Of a stretch of DNA of 64,000 bases, positions 17,645-25,666 are shown piece after piece. The position numbers were made by a program, and so were the translations under genes. The notes under the pieces were generated by a model. That model was not told the origin of the DNA and did not search any database. It saw only the letters and a list, made by a program, of their open reading frames with translations. Within the stretch, counting starts at the first letter, position 1; each line of letters begins with the position of its first letter. This DNA comes from Spirochaetales bacterium (GTDB lineage Bacteria > Spirochaetota > Spirochaetia > Sphaerochaetales > Sphaerochaetaceae). The DNA is taken from positions 1-64,000 of the forward strand of contig JAAYIV010000029.1 in assembly GCA_012523305.1 (NCBI GenBank), written 5' to 3'.

Positions 17645-17673
17645 AATATAGCAGAAAGATTGCAGAAGTGCAA
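17645..17673 (-). promoter_or_regulatory. promoter of the DUF1858-DUF438 pair, near-leaderless
   Basis: On the minus strand TTGCAC (17673-17668), a 17-base spacer and TATATT (17650-17645) precede the ATG at 17636 by eight bases, leaving room for at most a few leader bases. No Shine-Dalgarno sequence is visible. The -35 box is only half-consensus. Confidence 0.45.
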
Positions 17674-17683
17674 GCTATCGGGG

Positions 17684-19588
17684 CTAAAACATCGATTGGA
17701 TTTCTTTCTTGTACAGCTCCTGTATCTTATGGCGCATGACCTCCTGTTTGGCAGAAAGTTCTTGGCCAACCTTGAACGGGTGTTTCAAAATCGTGAACCT
17801 GTTAATCCTTTCATAGCTTTTAAATCCGTTTTTCGCACTTACCTGATCTGCGATTTCAGAATTGATGAGTTCTACCACTTCGGGCATCTCGATCACATCG
17901 AAACGAGCCATATAAGGAATTGCATTCTGCTTCAAATATAATTCGATCTGCTTGGTGTCCACGACGATCAAGGCTCCGAGGTATTTTTTGTCCTGGCCGA
18001 CAACGACAGCATGTTCGATATATTCAGATTCGCGTAATCGTGCCTCTATCGGGACCGGTTCGATATTCTCTCCGCCTGAAAGGACAATGGTATCTTTTGC
18101 CCGGCCTTTGATTGCAAATTCTCCCTTATGGGTCCAGATACCAATATCGCCGGTATTCAACCACCCTTCCTTATCAATGATGGATTCGGTCAGATCAGGC
18201 CGTTTGTAGTATCCTTTCATCACTTGCTTTCCCCTAGCATGGATCACCCCTTTTTTTCCTGGTGCGACAGGATTTCCCGATTCGTCGACAATCTTGATCT
18301 CGGTACCTGGAAGGGGAGCGACCGTTTCAGGCACTTGTCTGTCCAAGCGTCGTAAACCGATTACAGGAGCGGTTTCAGTCAGCCCGTAGCCATCTAACAA
18401 TGTAATGCCTATCGCCTTGAAAAAACGGTCGACACTGGCAGGCATCGATCCGCCACCCGAAACTCCCGCGCGGAAGCTGGTACCGAATTTCTTCTTGATC
18501 GTGTTGAACACCAATACGTTGCCCAGCAATTTGAAGGGCCATAAGACAATCAATGGTATGATTCCAAGCAGGAAATCAAATAAGCGGCTACGTTTTCCGA
18601 ATTGGGGCATCTTATCGGTGACAAGGTTCATTGCATTAGCATGGTGAGATCCGACCCAGACAAAGAAATGAAACAATGCCCTTGCTACCGGACTTTTCAA
18701 TTTTACATTCTGATAGATTCCGGTCTTGACAGCCTCCCAAATTCTTGGCACCGACCCCATCCACGAGGGATTCACTCGCTGAAGGTCTACAAGAAGGATT
18801 TTTCCTATTGGTTTCGAATATGCGATCGTCGACGCTTGCGAAAGTATCACATATTGCAAGATACGTTCGAACGAGTGCCATACAGGCAAGACGGATAACC
18901 AACGTTCTCCCTTTTTGAAATCGATTACCTTTGGCAATTGCTCCAACTGGAATAAAAAATTCTCATGGGTGAGCATGACACCTTTGGGTTCTCCCGTGGT
19001 ACCGCTTGTGAAGATGATCGTTGCTATGTCATCGTTTGTTCCCTTGGCAACCTCACCCTCATAAAAATCGGGGTGCTCGTCATTGAATGCCTTCCCTCTT
19101 GCCATCACATCAGACAGCAGTAACAGTTCGACATCCTTAGCCAGCGAAGATTTTATTTCAGAAAGATCTGAAGCTGGATCCAGCAGTATGAGAATGTCCA
19201 ATGCCGGAAGTTTTTCTTTCAATTCAAGAATCTTACTAGCTTGCTCGATATTTTCTGCGAAACAAACGCTACTTTCGGTGACACCGAGAATGAAAGCGAG
19301 CTCATAAGCCATCGCGTCCCTGCCTCGCGGAACATCTGAAGCTCCGATTGCTAGCGTGGCCAGATCAGCGACAAACCACTCCTTCCGGTTATCGGAAATC
19401 AATCCGACATGATCCCCTCGTTTAACACCTAACACATGTAGGCCTGCCGCGGCATCGCACACTTGCCGGTGTAGTTGCGCATACGACACGGGGTGGAATA
19501 TTCCCTCTTCATCTTTTGCCAATTGAGCGTGAGTCTCGGGATTATTGCTTGCTATATGATGTAGCAGTTGGGCAATTGTTTTATACAT
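17684..19588 (-). CDS. long-chain acyl-CoA synthetase (AMP-forming)
   Basis: A 634-residue adenylate-forming enzyme that activates fatty or other carboxylic acids to acyl-CoA through an acyl-AMP. The phosphate-binding loop is TIIFTSGTTGEPKGVMLTHE; later blocks are LLDGYGLTETAPVI, GWLNTGDIG and GRAKDTIVLSGGENIEP, all typical of FadD/long-chain ligases of the spirochaete and clostridial type. I start at the ATG at 19588, which has AAGGAG eight bases upstream, not at the ATG at 19609. It is transcribed away from the vor operon, sharing with it an AT-rich spacer containing TTGACA/TGTCAA repeats. The DUF1858 gene follows after about 47 bases. Confidence 0.9.
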   Translation of the reverse strand: MYKTIAQLLHHIASNNPETHAQLAKDEEGIFHPVSYAQLHRQVCDAAAGLHVLGVKRGDHVGLISDNRKEWFVADLATLAIGASDVPRGRDAMAYELAFILGVTESSVCFAENIEQASKILELKEKLPALDILILLDPASDLSEIKSSLAKDVELLLLSDVMARGKAFNDEHPDFYEGEVAKGTNDDIATIIFTSGTTGEPKGVMLTHENFLFQLEQLPKVIDFKKGERWLSVLPVWHSFERILQYVILSQASTIAYSKPIGKILLVDLQRVNPSWMGSVPRIWEAVKTGIYQNVKLKSPVARALFHFFVWVGSHHANAMNLVTDKMPQFGKRSRLFDFLLGIIPLIVLWPFKLLGNVLVFNTIKKKFGTSFRAGVSGGGSMPASVDRFFKAIGITLLDGYGLTETAPVIGLRRLDRQVPETVAPLPGTEIKIVDESGNPVAPGKKGVIHARGKQVMKGYYKRPDLTESIIDKEGWLNTGDIGIWTHKGEFAIKGRAKDTIVLSGGENIEPVPIEARLRESEYIEHAVVVGQDKKYLGALIVVDTKQIELYLKQNAIPYMARFDVIEMPEVVELINSEIADQVSAKNGFKSYERINRFTILKHPFKVGQELSAKQEVMRHKIQELYKKEIQSMF

Positions 19589-19642
19589 GTCCAAACTCCT
19601 TGGTAACAAATATGCAGATACATCTATCTATAACAGAAAATA

Positions 19643-19729
19643 TTGACAAAAATACAAAAAATGTCAAGTTGAATTAATAGGGAATATATTAATAAAATAC
19701 ACAAAATTAATAAAATGTCATAATTGACA
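19643..19729. repeat. TTGACA/TGTCAA inverted half-sites in a divergent promoter region
   Basis: TTGACA at 19643-19648 faces TGTCAA at 19662-19667, and TGTCA at 19716-19720 faces TGACA at 19725-19729. They lie in the AT-rich spacer between the acyl-CoA synthetase gene (minus) and the vor operon (plus). They may be regulator half-sites, or -35 boxes of opposing promoters, or both. Confidence 0.4.
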
Positions 19730-19791
19730 GAAAAAGGCATAAGTGTAAATATAAATATATCGGGGATGGTTTCATACCTCAGAAATTAAAA

Positions 19792-19819
19792 ACACTACAT
19801 AAGTGCACTGAAGTAGTGT
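19792..19819. promoter_or_regulatory. 28-bp dyad-symmetric operator candidate in front of the vor operon
   Basis: Arms ACACTAC (19792-19798) and GTAGTGT (19813-19819) flank, at equal three-base distances, the perfect palindrome AGTGCACT (19802-19809, within one base). A TATGAT -10-like box (19819-19824) abuts the right arm, and no good -35 is present, so the dyad sits where an activator or repressor of this promoter would bind. The regulator is unknown. Confidence 0.55.
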
Positions 19820-19870
19820 ATGATGGATGGGGAACATCCATTCGACACCCATCCCCCACGGAGGTTTTTT

Positions 19871-20089
19871 ATGAACCATGTGGAAATTCATCGGGACGAA
19901 TGTAAAGGATGTGCCGTGTGTGTGGCAGCCTGCCCGCACGGATGTCTCGTTATAGGTGATACACTCAATCTCATGGGATACCAGTATGTTGAATTTGTCG
20001 GGAACGATAGATGTACGGCATGCGGTCTGTGCTTTACGGTATGCCCCGAACCCGGCGCCCTTGTCGTGTATGGCATGAAGAAGGTGTGA
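19871..20089 (+). CDS. vorD: 2-oxoacid:ferredoxin oxidoreductase, ferredoxin-like delta subunit
   Basis: A 72-residue 2[4Fe-4S] ferredoxin. The two cluster motifs are CKGCAVCVAACP (about residues 12-23) and CTACGLCFTVCPEP (about 46-59). Start is the ATG at 19871 after GGAGG; a longer upstream frame has no ribosome site. It is the first gene of a five-gene operon and is separated from vorB by only two bases. As in other Vor/Kor complexes, it passes electrons from the thiamine-containing subunit to soluble ferredoxin. Together with the next two genes it forms the full alpha, beta, gamma, delta set in three polypeptides. Confidence 0.9.
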   Translation: MNHVEIHRDECKGCAVCVAACPHGCLVIGDTLNLMGYQYVEFVGNDRCTACGLCFTVCPEPGALVVYGMKKV

Positions 20090-20091
20090 GG

Positions 20092-21150
20092 ATGGGCATA
20101 CGATTGATGAAAGGCAATGATGCTGTGGTATTCGGAGCCCTCATGGGCGGTTGTACCCATTTTTTCGGTTACCCGATCACACCGGCAAGTGAGATCGCGC
20201 AACAGGCAGCGTATTGGTTTCCTTTGGCAGGGAGACATTTTTTGCAAGCGGAATCGGAAGTGAGCGTAATCAATATGCTCTATGGCGCGTCAAGCGCGGG
20301 TGCGAGGGTGATGACAGCTTCTTCCGGACCCGGGATTGCGCTGATGGGAGAAGGATTATCATATATGGCCGGGGCTTGTTTGCCTGCTGTGGTAGTGGAT
20401 ATGCAACGTTCCGGTCCCGGATTGGGAAATATCTGGCCCGAGCAAAGTGATTACAACATGGTGGTCAAAGGCGGGGGACACGGTGATTACCGTACCATTG
20501 TTCTCGCACCCTATTCTGCACAAGAGATGTTTGAAATGACAATGAAATCGTTTGAAATTGCCGATAGGTACAGGATGACCGTGTTCATTCTCAGCGATGC
20601 GTATATCGGTCAGATGATGGAACAGGTGTCAATCGAAGGGATCCCTTCTGAATCCGGTAAAAAAGATTGGGCCGTATACGCTGATGCGCAAAGTCGTTCC
20701 AATCTGATCACATCCATCTATATGAACATTGAGAAGCAGAGCGAACATAATCGGAAACTCCAAAAAACATACGAAAAAGCATCTCGAGAATTACTTGAAT
20801 TCGAACATGTAGCCACAGAAGATGCACAAGTTGTGTTTGTCGCATATGGCATCTGCGCTCGCATTTGCCTTTCGGCCGTGAGATCTCTGCGACGCCTAGG
20901 GCTCAAGGTGGGACTGTTCAGACCAAAGACCCTGTGGCCTTTACCGGAACAGGAAATCAAACAATTCGCTGCCGCAAAGAAAACCTTGGTCGTGGTGGAA
21001 CTTTCAAGTGGCATGTTGGCTTCAGATATTTCGTTATATGCCAACGGTGCCACTGAAGTGCTCCATATCGGTTCCTTTGGGGGGGCGACGCCAACGGTCA
21101 CATCATTGGTCGACCGTATCATAGAACATATCGGAGATCGACATGCCTGA
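20092..21150 (+). CDS. vorB: 2-oxoacid:ferredoxin oxidoreductase, alpha subunit
   Basis: A 352-residue subunit with the pyrimidine-binding domain of thiamine enzymes (MKGNDAVVFGALMGGCTHFFGYPITPASEI at the N-terminus, with the family-typical YPITPASEI) and the transketolase C-terminal domain (about residues 245-350, VVFVAYGICARICLSAVR). Length and blocks match the VorB/KorA class that uses branched-chain 2-oxoacids or 2-oxoglutarate rather than pyruvate. Start is the ATG at 20092, since the longer frame would run back through vorD. The stop overlaps the next gene by eight bases. The presence of ptb and buk downstream favours a branched-chain substrate such as 2-oxoisovalerate. Confidence 0.9.
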   Translation: MGIRLMKGNDAVVFGALMGGCTHFFGYPITPASEIAQQAAYWFPLAGRHFLQAESEVSVINMLYGASSAGARVMTASSGPGIALMGEGLSYMAGACLPAVVVDMQRSGPGLGNIWPEQSDYNMVVKGGGHGDYRTIVLAPYSAQEMFEMTMKSFEIADRYRMTVFILSDAYIGQMMEQVSIEGIPSESGKKDWAVYADAQSRSNLITSIYMNIEKQSEHNRKLQKTYEKASRELLEFEHVATEDAQVVFVAYGICARICLSAVRSLRRLGLKVGLFRPKTLWPLPEQEIKQFAAAKKTLVVVELSSGMLASDISLYANGATEVLHIGSFGGATPTVTSLVDRIIEHIGDRHA

Positions 21151-22564
21151 TGTACAGATACAATATTCCAAGAGTGCTTCGATGTACCAATTGTTTTTTA
21201 GAAAGGAAAATGATCAAAAAACAACCCACTATTGCCCCGGATGCGGCCATGGTACAGCTCAAAAATTAATTGCTTCGGTCATAGATGAACTGGCGATTCA
21301 AGACCGGACCGTGTTCCTCTCGCCGGTTGGGTGTTCGGTTTTTTCATATTATTATTTTGACACGGGAAACATCCAATGTTCACACGGAAGAGCTCCTGCG
21401 GTGGCCACCGGGATAAGGCGAACACTCTCGGATGCGATCATCATCGCGTATCAAGGAGACGGAGATTTGGCTGGCATTGGGATGACCGAAATAGTCCACG
21501 CTGCCAATAGAGGTGAAAACATTACCGTATTTTTCATAAACAATGCGATTTACGGAATGACAGGCGGCCAGATGGCCCCGACGACTCCAATAGGCGTGAA
21601 AACCCTTACGACTCCGGAGGGGCGGAGTAAAAGTCGGGATGGCAATCCGATAGGGATGTGTGAGTTGCTCGCCAGCCTGCAGGCTCCCGCCTATATAGAA
21701 CGCTGTTCTCTATCGACTCCCAAACAAGTGTTGCGCACTCGTTTGGCAATTAAGAAAGCTCTCGATTACCAAGTCCGGAAGAAAGGCTTCTCTTTCGTCG
21801 AAATCCTTTCTCCCTGTCCGACAAATTGGCGGATGAGTCCGCTTGATGCCAGGGCATGGATCGCAGGAGAACTTGAGGGCGATATATTCCCATTGAAATG
21901 TTTCAGGGACGTACCTCAGGAAATCCAACCGGATTCTCTTTCGGTAATACGACCCGATATAGTAACGCTGTTGACGAAAGATAGTATCCTGAAAACCAGT
22001 TATGATGGACCTCCACGAGCTCCAAAGTACATAAAAATTGCGGGATTCGGGGGCCAAGGCGTACTTTCCGCTGGTGAATTAGTGGCTTTTAGCGCTCTTG
22101 AAGAGGGCTTCAACGTCTCGTGGCTACCGTCCTATGGCCCTGAAATGCGTGGGGGAAGCGCTAACGCATCAGTGATTTGTTCTGACGAACCGATCGGTTC
22201 ACCGGTTGTGGATTGTCCCAACGTGTTGATAGCTATGAACAATCCTTCTTTGGAGTTGTTCGAGAATTCGGTGACTAACAACGGGATCATCGTACTTAAT
22301 TCCTCTTTGGTAGAACGCAAACCAAGAAGGACCGATGTGAAAACCTATGCCATACCTGCGACAGATATTGCTAAGAAAGCAGGTTTGGTATCAGCGGCAA
22401 ATGTGGTCATGATTACTGCATTGGCAGCCATTACGGGGTTTTTACATGTTTCTACGGTTAAACACAGTATCGGAAATGTGTTGAGGAAGAAGCTTTATAC
22501 CGATAAAAATCTTGAAATCGTAGAGAATACGCTCTCTTACCTACGTGAAAAGGAAATGATGTGA
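21143..22564 (+). CDS. 2-oxoacid:ferredoxin oxidoreductase, fused beta-gamma subunit
   Basis: A 473-residue fusion. Residues about 20-285 are the thiamine-diphosphate-binding beta subunit: HYCPGCGHGTAQKL, GCSVFSYYYFD, the cofactor motif QGDGDLAGIG at about 104-113 and NNAIYGMTGGQMAPTTP. Residues from about 297 to the end are the gamma subunit, starting IKIAGFGGQGVLSAGELVA and including YGPEMRGGSANASVICSD. In most organisms these are separate genes (vorA and vorC). The complex oxidatively decarboxylates a 2-oxoacid to acyl-CoA while reducing ferredoxin. A linker of about ten residues joins the halves with no sign of a frameshift. The final bases overlap the GTG start of buk. Confidence 0.9.
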   Translation: MPDVQIQYSKSASMYQLFFRKENDQKTTHYCPGCGHGTAQKLIASVIDELAIQDRTVFLSPVGCSVFSYYYFDTGNIQCSHGRAPAVATGIRRTLSDAIIIAYQGDGDLAGIGMTEIVHAANRGENITVFFINNAIYGMTGGQMAPTTPIGVKTLTTPEGRSKSRDGNPIGMCELLASLQAPAYIERCSLSTPKQVLRTRLAIKKALDYQVRKKGFSFVEILSPCPTNWRMSPLDARAWIAGELEGDIFPLKCFRDVPQEIQPDSLSVIRPDIVTLLTKDSILKTSYDGPPRAPKYIKIAGFGGQGVLSAGELVAFSALEEGFNVSWLPSYGPEMRGGSANASVICSDEPIGSPVVDCPNVLIAMNNPSLELFENSVTNNGIIVLNSSLVERKPRRTDVKTYAIPATDIAKKAGLVSAANVVMITALAAITGFLHVSTVKHSIGNVLRKKLYTDKNLEIVENTLSYLREKEMM

Positions 22565-23646
22565 CAAGTGAACATGTGGTTCTTGCGATCAATCCGGGGT
22601 CTTCGACAACCAAACTGGCATTGTATCACCAACTTGAACAGCGAAGCGTACAAACATTCGACCATTCTGTTCAAGAATTATCCAGATTTGGCAGAATAAG
22701 TGAACAATTGGAATACCGATTGTCGTTCGTCAATGAATTTCTCACATCAAACAACAAACACCGCTATGTAATCGAAGCGGTAATGGGGCGCGGAGGCCTT
22801 TTACATCCACTGAAGGGCGGTGTGTATCGGATTTCAGACGATATGAAGCAAGATTTGATGGAAGCAAAGTACGGTGAGCATGCTTGTAACCTCGGAGCCC
22901 TCATGGCGGACAGCATTTCCCGGCAATACAATTGTCCGGCATATATCGCCGACCCGGTAGTGGTGGATGAGATGATCAATGAGGCAAGGATTTCAGGAAT
23001 ACCCGAAATCGAGCGTAAAAGCATCTTTCATGCGCTCAATCATAAATGCGCGGCCAGAACAGTCGCAGAGATGATGGGCAAGCCTTACGAACAGTTGAGA
23101 ATGATAGTGGCTCATCTTGGCAGCGGTATTTCGATAGCAAGTCATCGGTATGGGTATGTCATTGACGTGAATAACGCCCTCGATGGAGAAGGACCGTTTA
23201 CACCCGAACGTTCCGGGGGAGTTCCAGTTGGTGATTTCATGCGATTAGTGCTTAGCGGTAGATATTCGGAACAACAACTCAAAAAAAGAATTACGGGAGA
23301 AGGTGGACTATTTGCTTATTGGAATAGCCGGGATGTACGGTATTTGGAAGAAAAGATTTCCCAAGGAGATCCCACAGCAGAATTTTATCTCAGGGCGATG
23401 GTCTACCAGGTATCAAAGGAAATAGCATCTCACGGTGCGGTTCTTGAAGGTCGCATCGATGCGATTGTACTTACCGGTGGCATGGCGAATTATGATGAAA
23501 TGGTGAAGATGATTGAAAAACGGATATCCTTTCTAGCTCCTGTGTATGTGATCGGTGGCGAACGTGAGATGTACTCGTTGGCAGAGAATGCCTATGCAAT
23601 TCTTGAAGGCAAGAGAAAGGTGATGGATTATGTCAGAATTTCTTAA
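22561..23646 (+). CDS. buk: butyrate kinase (branched-chain acyl kinase)
   Basis: A 361-residue member of the acetate/butyrate kinase family, which makes ATP from butyryl- or isobutyryl-phosphate. The N-terminal phosphate-binding block is LAINPGSSTTKLALY; MGRGGLLHPLKGGVY, VAHLGSGISIASH and IVLTGGMANYDEMV are further family signatures. The start is a GTG at 22561 overlapping the previous stop by four bases (GTGA), and the end overlaps ptb by 17 bases. Following the Vor complex it completes substrate-level phosphorylation: 2-oxoacid to acyl-CoA to acyl-phosphate to acid plus ATP. Confidence 0.94.
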   Translation: MTSEHVVLAINPGSSTTKLALYHQLEQRSVQTFDHSVQELSRFGRISEQLEYRLSFVNEFLTSNNKHRYVIEAVMGRGGLLHPLKGGVYRISDDMKQDLMEAKYGEHACNLGALMADSISRQYNCPAYIADPVVVDEMINEARISGIPEIERKSIFHALNHKCAARTVAEMMGKPYEQLRMIVAHLGSGISIASHRYGYVIDVNNALDGEGPFTPERSGGVPVGDFMRLVLSGRYSEQQLKKRITGEGGLFAYWNSRDVRYLEEKISQGDPTAEFYLRAMVYQVSKEIASHGAVLEGRIDAIVLTGGMANYDEMVKMIEKRISFLAPVYVIGGEREMYSLAENAYAILEGKRKVMDYVRIS

Positions 23647-24493
23647 AAGAATCGCAATAGTTGGTTCTGATCATGTCGAGAGCATACTGAGCATGGGCGA
23701 AATGTGTTCGCAACGCCAAGATGTTGCATTCGTGCTCTACGGAGATTCTCACCGGACACAAGACATCCTGGACACCCATGACATCGATGCTGCATACTGG
23801 ACCATCGTTCACACGAATGATGATATTTGTTCATGTGATTTGGCAAGTACCGACGCGAGTAATGGCTACATTGACGTGCTCATGAAAGGATCGGTTCGGA
23901 CAAGCGATTTCATCAAAGCGATTTTAGATAAAAAAAAGGAGTTGATTCCAGCTGGAGCGTTACTCAGCCATGTAGCGAAAATCGAGCTCCCTTGGTATCA
24001 CAAACCGCTGTATCTTACCGATGCGGCCATCTCGATCAAACCCGATTTGGATAAAAAAGTCAGTATTCTCGAAAATGCGTTGAACCTTGCCCGATCATCT
24101 GGAATCCCAATTCCGAAAGTTGCTTTGATATGCCCAGTGGAAATGGTGAATCCCGGCATCGTCAGCACGACCGATGCCGCCCAAATCGTTTTCTTGCATA
24201 ATTCAACAGGGAGATTGGGAAAGGCAATTGTCGAAGGACCGTTCGCCCTTGATGTTGCATTGTCAAAAAAGGCAGCGTTGGTGAAACACATTCAGGGTGA
24301 TGTCCCAGGGGATGCCGATATTCTGTTGCTTCCCGACCTTGACAGTGCGAACGCTACGTTGAAAGCATTCATTCTCACTCCCGGTGTTCATTACGGAGGT
24401 GTGGTGGTGGGCTCGAAGGTGCCTGTGGTGCTCACATCACGTTCGGATTCTGCAGATAATCGACTTCGGTCTATGATGTTAGCGTTATCATAA
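23630..24493 (+). CDS. ptb: phosphate butyryltransferase
   Basis: A 287-residue enzyme of the phosphate acetyl/butyryltransferase family, exchanging CoA for phosphate on butyryl- or branched acyl-CoA. The C-terminal two thirds contain the family blocks SIKPDLDKKVSILENAL, VALICPVEMVNPG, GPFALDVALSKKAA and LLLPDLDSANATLKAF. It is the last gene of the vor-buk operon and overlaps buk. The order buk-ptb with Vor upstream is typical of branched-chain amino acid fermentation and differs from clostridial butyrate operons, where Vor genes are absent. No terminator hairpin was recognised after the stop. Confidence 0.93.
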   Translation: MSEFLKRIAIVGSDHVESILSMGEMCSQRQDVAFVLYGDSHRTQDILDTHDIDAAYWTIVHTNDDICSCDLASTDASNGYIDVLMKGSVRTSDFIKAILDKKKELIPAGALLSHVAKIELPWYHKPLYLTDAAISIKPDLDKKVSILENALNLARSSGIPIPKVALICPVEMVNPGIVSTTDAAQIVFLHNSTGRLGKAIVEGPFALDVALSKKAALVKHIQGDVPGDADILLLPDLDSANATLKAFILTPGVHYGGVVVGSKVPVVLTSRSDSADNRLRSMMLALS

Positions 24494-24619
24494 CTGACAT
24501 AAAAACTCATTAAAACTCATTACATTAATTTAATTGAGAATTTATGCTGTACGGTGTTATAATAACTTTCAATTATATAAATAATTGATGCATTGATGCA
24601 GGCACCGGAGGAACATATT

Positions 24620-25528
24620 TTGGAAAGGAAGGGACAAGATCCGTTATTGTCAAGTCTGCTCGATATGATTCCTGATCCATTCATCGTAATCAGCGAAGAC
24701 GGGACATATCTCGAAGTGATCGGAGCGGCTGAACGAACGTTGTACGATGAACCGGCTCTGCTGAAAGGACAAAATATCTATGATTTCATGGAGAAGGAGT
24801 TTGCACAATTCTTCATGGATCAGGTCCGCTTCGTCCTATCAAACAAACAGTTGCATTCATTTGAATATCAATTGGAAACCAATACGGTACAGGGAATTCC
24901 AAAAAACGGTCCTGGTGGGAAACAATGGTTTGAAGCCCGGCTTTATCCTCTGCAGGAACCCATTCAGGGCAAGCGTGCGGTTATCGCTCTCATCATCAAC
25001 ATCACTGAACGGAAAAGTTTCCAAAGCCAGCTGCACAAATTGTCCTACCAAGATCCTTTAACCAAGGTGGCCAATCGTCGTTACTTTTTCGAACAGCTAG
25101 AAGACAGGCTGAAAAAGTGCAAGAACACAGAAAGACACATGTCTGTCATCATCATGGATGTGGATCATTTTAAACGAATCAACGATCAGTACGGTCACCT
25201 TGCCGGTGATCATATGTTGAAAATGTTGGCTCAATTGGCTACCGAACATTTCACTTCCGACGAATTGATTGCTCGCTTCGGGGGAGATGAATTCGTGATA
25301 TTGCTCTGTAGCGCTCTCAATGAAACGGTTGAGAAGGCTGAATCCTTTAGGCTTGCGGTGAAGTCCCAACGCATCAAATTTGATAATTATGAGTTGACAA
25401 TGACAGTGAGTATCGGAATCTCAGAATTGACAACGCTTGATAATGACGGGACCAATATCATTACTAGGGCGGATAAAGCGTTGTATCGAGCAAAACAACA
25501 AGGTCGAAATCGCGTACAATGGGGGTAA
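24620..25528 (+). CDS. PAS-GGDEF diguanylate cyclase
   Basis: A protein of about 302 residues with an N-terminal PAS sensor domain (about 15-140, MIPDPFIVISEDGTYLEV) and a GGDEF domain (about 150-302) that contains an intact RFGGDEFVILL active site. It should make cyclic di-GMP. The TTG at 24620 has a GGAGG eight bases upstream and is my preferred start; an ATG at 24593 would add nine residues. There is no membrane segment, so the PAS domain senses a cytoplasmic signal. No RxxD inhibitory site is present five residues before GGDEF, so product inhibition may be absent, unlike the next gene. It stands alone with its own spacer on both sides. Confidence 0.88.
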   Translation: MERKGQDPLLSSLLDMIPDPFIVISEDGTYLEVIGAAERTLYDEPALLKGQNIYDFMEKEFAQFFMDQVRFVLSNKQLHSFEYQLETNTVQGIPKNGPGGKQWFEARLYPLQEPIQGKRAVIALIINITERKSFQSQLHKLSYQDPLTKVANRRYFFEQLEDRLKKCKNTERHMSVIIMDVDHFKRINDQYGHLAGDHMLKMLAQLATEHFTSDELIARFGGDEFVILLCSALNETVEKAESFRLAVKSQRIKFDNYELTMTVSIGISELTTLDNDGTNIITRADKALYRAKQQGRNRVQWG

Positions 25529-25593
25529 TATGTACCATATATGGCATTGTTCATGACATAGGTTCTTGGGTCCGTTCTGATAAGGGAAAATGT

Positions 25594-25623
25594 TTGTTAA
25601 AAGTTATAGTTCCATGATATTAT
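25594..25623 (+). promoter_or_regulatory. possible promoter of the HD-GYP gene
   Basis: TTGTTA (25594-25599), an 18-base spacer and TATTAT (25618-25623), about 40 bases before the ATG at 25667. Moderate match to a housekeeping promoter. Confidence 0.4.
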
Positions 25624-25666
25624 CGTTGTTAGTTATGTTCTAGCATCACAAACGTTGGGATATTCC

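Noticed and set aside
20011-20091. Extended vorB frame running through vorD
   Set aside because: The added residues read out of frame through the ferredoxin gene; the ATG at 20092 matches the family start.
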